Positions 60,460-64,000 of a stretch of 64,000 bases of DNA are shown piece by piece (the stretch's first letter is position 1; each line of letters opens with the position of its first letter). The position numbers and the translations under genes were made by a program. Source of the DNA: Antedon mediterranea. Lineage: Eukaryota > Echinodermata > Crinoidea > Comatulida > Antedonidae. The stretch lies in NCBI RefSeq assembly GCF_964355755.1, contig NC_092675.1, positions 15,639,312 through 15,703,311 of the forward strand, in the 5' to 3' direction. The notes under the pieces are model-generated. The model saw only the letters and a program-made list of their open reading frames with translations, did not search any database and was not told where the DNA came from.

Positions 60460-62115
60460 TTTTTTTTTTTATTTTTAAGAATACTAAACAAAGGTGTCGA
60501 ATTTTCAAGAGGCCATGTGTCAACAAGATGAATTAGAGCATAATTATAAGACTACGAGAAGCCATGTATAAACAATTGCTATATATTATTTATAAGCTAT
60601 AATGATGAATTGTTAAATAAAATGCACAATTAATATACACTATTACTTTGGTATTTTATAGACCAGCGATTGATGCTGGCTGTTTTATGAAAATACTCTC
60701 TTGTTGGGAATGATTATACTGCCTTGGCGGGGTAAGATCATAGGGCCACTGCAATGGAATAAGTCAAAAAAGTTGGCTGAATAATAATCAACTAATTGAA
60801 TTAGATACAAAACTATTATAATTGCAAAGTTCGGCCTATAAAACAGACAAGTATGATAATGAAGAAGTTTAAGAAACGTATATAGAATACTATTCTGTTA
60901 CATAGAATACCCGAAAAGAAACACAAATACATTAATTACAAACATGTCTTTAAAACAGTCTTTTGTATGGACAATTGTAGCAGATCCAGTAATTTTGGGA
61001 TACTGTTTTTATTAGAAACCCCAAACTTGAATCCAATTATAATAATAACAAAACAAATTGCATTTTCTTTCTGATGAACTACGAATTAGTTGTAGCTCCG
61101 TTGATTTAAGATGATAATAAGAATTTCAGAAAAATGCTATAATTGATTTATCATCTTAATTTTGTTTTCTTTGATTAGGCCTTTATTGTGCATTGTTTTA
61201 TCCTTATTATTGTTGTATATGTATTTTATTTAGATGTTGACCTCTTTGATCTCTTAATATAAGTTCTTTTGGAATGAAAATGTGAGTTATCCTCCGTTAA
61301 TAAATTAAAACATTAGTAATTCAATTAAATATGACTATATATACTACTAATATACTGACATTTACTATCAATCGACATACATTAAAAATACGTCACCTAT
61401 CATCTGTTTGGTAAATAGGACCTATAATTTTCTTGAAACAACTAAAATGTGTAACGAAATACGATGGTTATTGCTACCCGTATATGAGTTGAGATCACCA
61501 GACCCAATATTTATGAACCTAATGTTAATCAAACTTATTTGTGAGAAGTAAATTCCAACTTACGCAAATCCAAGTGGAAACATTACACGGTGAAGTCGGG
61601 CCTTTCATTGTCAAAACTATAGTGTACTCCGGCACCGAGTGCTAGCTTCTATGTCAGATTCTAAACCAACCAGAGTATTCAATAATGCTGACGTATGTCA
61701 TAGGTCTGCTTTCATTGAACAGAACTAATAATTAACATATGAGAGAATGGGACGTTATAATTTCTTTAGTTTATTTTTAAACAGTTAAGAATGGATATGG
61801 CATGAAATAGTTATGACAATTTGTTTTTGTTACGATTAAGTAATGCCACTTCGCCGAAAATAATAAATTGATTATTTATAGGTAGTAATCCCAGATATAG
61901 GAATTACTTTGTATAGCAATTTATCAACATATATTTCGTTTAAATTAAATTGTCAGGGGTGTTAAGTTACTCGTCGTTTACTCATCGACATGGCGGATTC
62001 GTGGAGTGCATAGCTGGTCGGCCCAGCAGCATCACGCTTTGATTGTTTTTGAAGAATATAGACACCAATGGTGGAAAAGTACCAGAAAAAAGTAATACGT
62101 AATTTTCACGTCTAA
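60460..62115. other. Intergenic, nothing recognised
   Basis: AT-rich sequence without repeat termini, tRNA boxes or coding motifs that I could identify. Confidence 0.35.
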
Positions 62116-62296
62116 AGCGTGATTCCCACTAGCGACGCAACACAAGGACGTAACGCAACGCAAGTGAATTGACCAATCACAAGCGATGGCTTATTCGCTT
62201 GTGATTGCTAACTGTCTATAACTTCACTTGTCATTGGTTAAAACGCTTGCGTTGCGTTTACGTCCTTGCGTTACGTTCTAGTGGGTACCAAGCTTC
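62116..62296. mobile_element. MITE with GATTCCCACTAG/CTAGTGGG termini
   Basis: AAGCGTGATTCCCACTAG and the inverse of AAGCTTGGTACCCACTAG bound it; AAGGACGTAACGCAACGCAA pairs with the inverse on the right. The centre repeats TTCACTTG/CAAGTGAA and CCAATCACAAGCGA with its inverse, so most of the 181 bp folds back. hAT-like by style. Confidence 0.7.
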
Positions 62297-62489
62297 AAGG
62301 TGAAAATAGCAGAAATTACAAATTGTCCATGCGTTCAATTCCGTACCTTCAATGAATGAACAAGTATACAGTACACACCAATCTATATGGCTCACGAAGA
62401 CCATCTGAAACGTAGGCCTTAATAATTTATTTTAAGGAATTTCAGAGGGGTCCATGAGATATGCTTTGGAGAGCCTATCCTACCAAAAT

Positions 62490-62640
62490 AAGAAGTAAGA
62501 CAATGTTTCTTAAGACATTTTTAAATATCGATTGATGTTGCCTCTTTAATAGCTTGTGACAGATTATTCCAAAGACGAGCAGAAGAAAAGATAAATAATA
62601 TGTTGCCATAATAGAAAACAGTGGCCGGTTTTGAAAAATT
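62490..62640 (-). pseudogene. LINE ORF2 C-terminal fragment
   Basis: On the minus strand reads YGNILFIFSSARLWNNLSQA then IKEATSIDIFKNVL, matching the LWNNLP...FK end of LINE ORF2. No other part is preserved. Confidence 0.6.
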
Positions 62641-64000
62641 AAGTTTATTTTGGCTAGATGTTCTTGTGACCTAGGAGGACAACATGATGTGTGATAACTC
62701 ATCAATGTGGGATGGCAAACTTGAGTAAATAAATGAAAAATACACTAACCGTTTGATTGTATACGGTTGCTAGAAATTCAGACCACATTTACCCGTCGTT
62801 GCAAATGTTTTTAAACTATAGAGACGTGAAAATGAAGTTGTATCCATGAGGCGTAAACACGTACAACGTGATCTAACTAGATGTAAACCAATGTAAAGTA
62901 ACAAATAACTTTAGTTATGTCTTAACTATAAAATACCCGAGACATTATCTGCAAGTTTGCTAACAAAATAGGTCTAAGAGCAACCTATTAATTTTCCAAC
63001 GACATTGCTTGGGTTAATGAATTTTTAGTCCCAAGTGGATATTTTGATGTAATCAGATAATTGTTTCAGATTGATCAATAGTCTAAACTGATTTACACAA
63101 AATCTTATCTTCTGAACGCCGTTCATTTCTTTATACTTCTCTTCCATTGTACATTAATGTGAATGTGACTTAAGATTTTAATTCCACAGTTGTATTTATC
63201 AGCAATATTTACAATCCATTAATTTTCAAATGACTTGTTTCTCTTTATTTAACTGTTGTATTGCTCTTAAAATCAAATCTAATTATGACAAGCTAATAAA
63301 CTGATAATTAAACACTTCGAAATGACAATGTTATTAAAATATCACAAATCACACATGTCTATAAAACACCACATTCAAGTTGTATTACGAGAGCCACGAT
63401 AAATCTATATTTCTTTTCGCTCGTTTCTTTATAATCACAGTCTTAAATCTAGACTTTGCGACAAAACAGGCCTGTTTTTCCTGACTGATATGTTTCCTAT
63501 TTTCTTTTTACCATCCATTAATGTATTTATTCTAATGTTAAATGTTAATTTTGTCAAATTTAGGCCTATGGAGTGTTTTCAACAATCAACAGATGGTCCC
63601 AAGGCGCTTAAAAATAAAGATGAAAGATTGAACAGATTGAAATGTTATAGTAATGTATACTTATGCTGCAAAATGTCATACACATGTTTGGTACCGTAAA
63701 GGAAGTGGAATTATATACCATTACTGGTGATGTGATGTATTATCTTTGTGTATCTAAGTGCGAATCATATTGAACAGCGAAATCGAAATGTCAAAATGAA
63801 CTTGTTTTACTGGATAAAATGCAATGAAATTCTCATGTACATCCGTCCATTTTAAATTCAAGTTTTTCACTCAATTTGACGGAAATGCTAAACCTAACGT
63901 CCCATTGAAACTTACCCATATATTGATCGATAGTAAGCACAGAAGACGTCTAAAGGTTGTTTATAACCAATAATAATTGGCTTACGAAGGCAATGTATGA
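62641..64000. other. Intergenic, nothing recognised
   Basis: AT-rich, with short open frames only. No motif or splice-bounded coding piece was seen. Confidence 0.35.

Overview
The window is animal nuclear DNA: spliced genes with GT-AG introns, many degenerate transposable elements, AT-rich background. Runs rich in AGGCCTAG and a rhabdomeric opsin suggest a marine deuterostome, most likely an echinoderm. That assignment is inference and no marker in the window proves it.

Three conserved genes can be read exon by exon. (1) A Hook-family dynein adaptor on the minus strand (five exons, 969-12551; the first exon is not found and the 3' part lies beyond the left edge). (2) A complete RNF170 E3 ubiquitin ligase on the plus strand (five exons, 42566-47811, 255 aa). 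(3) A complete three-exon rhabdomeric (Gq-type) opsin on the minus strand (55664-58176, 410 aa). Two further coding relics are broken: a cysteine-rich CXC-type gene at 15.3-16.0 kb with its middle deleted, and a P-element-like THAP transposase scattered over 30.4-40.6 kb and split by later insertions. Two tRNA-Val(AAC)-like genes lie near 27 kb.

The rest is mobile DNA. The dominant family is a Helitron/Helentron-like element of about 1.5 kb. It ends in a hairpin followed by CTAG and carries palindromic hairpins at its 5' end. It forms a four-unit array on the minus strand inside a hook intron (5.0-11.4 kb), a six-unit array on the plus strand (17.0-26.4 kb), and a single nearly identical copy upstream of the opsin (58.9-60.5 kb). 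A diverged 575-bp relative sits in another hook intron (1.6-2.2 kb). Its hairpin stems differ, but the 5' and 3' stems still match each other.

At 30.6-39.4 kb two 3.9-kb elements flanked by TTAA lie in opposite orientation and make a giant inverted repeat, each with a pogo-like MITE inside. An 823-bp element with a 9-bp target duplication, several smaller inverted-repeat elements, LINE relics, a minisatellite and short tandem duplications fill most of the remainder. Regions 49.1-52.4, 60.5-62.1 and 62.7-64.0 kb show nothing recognisable.
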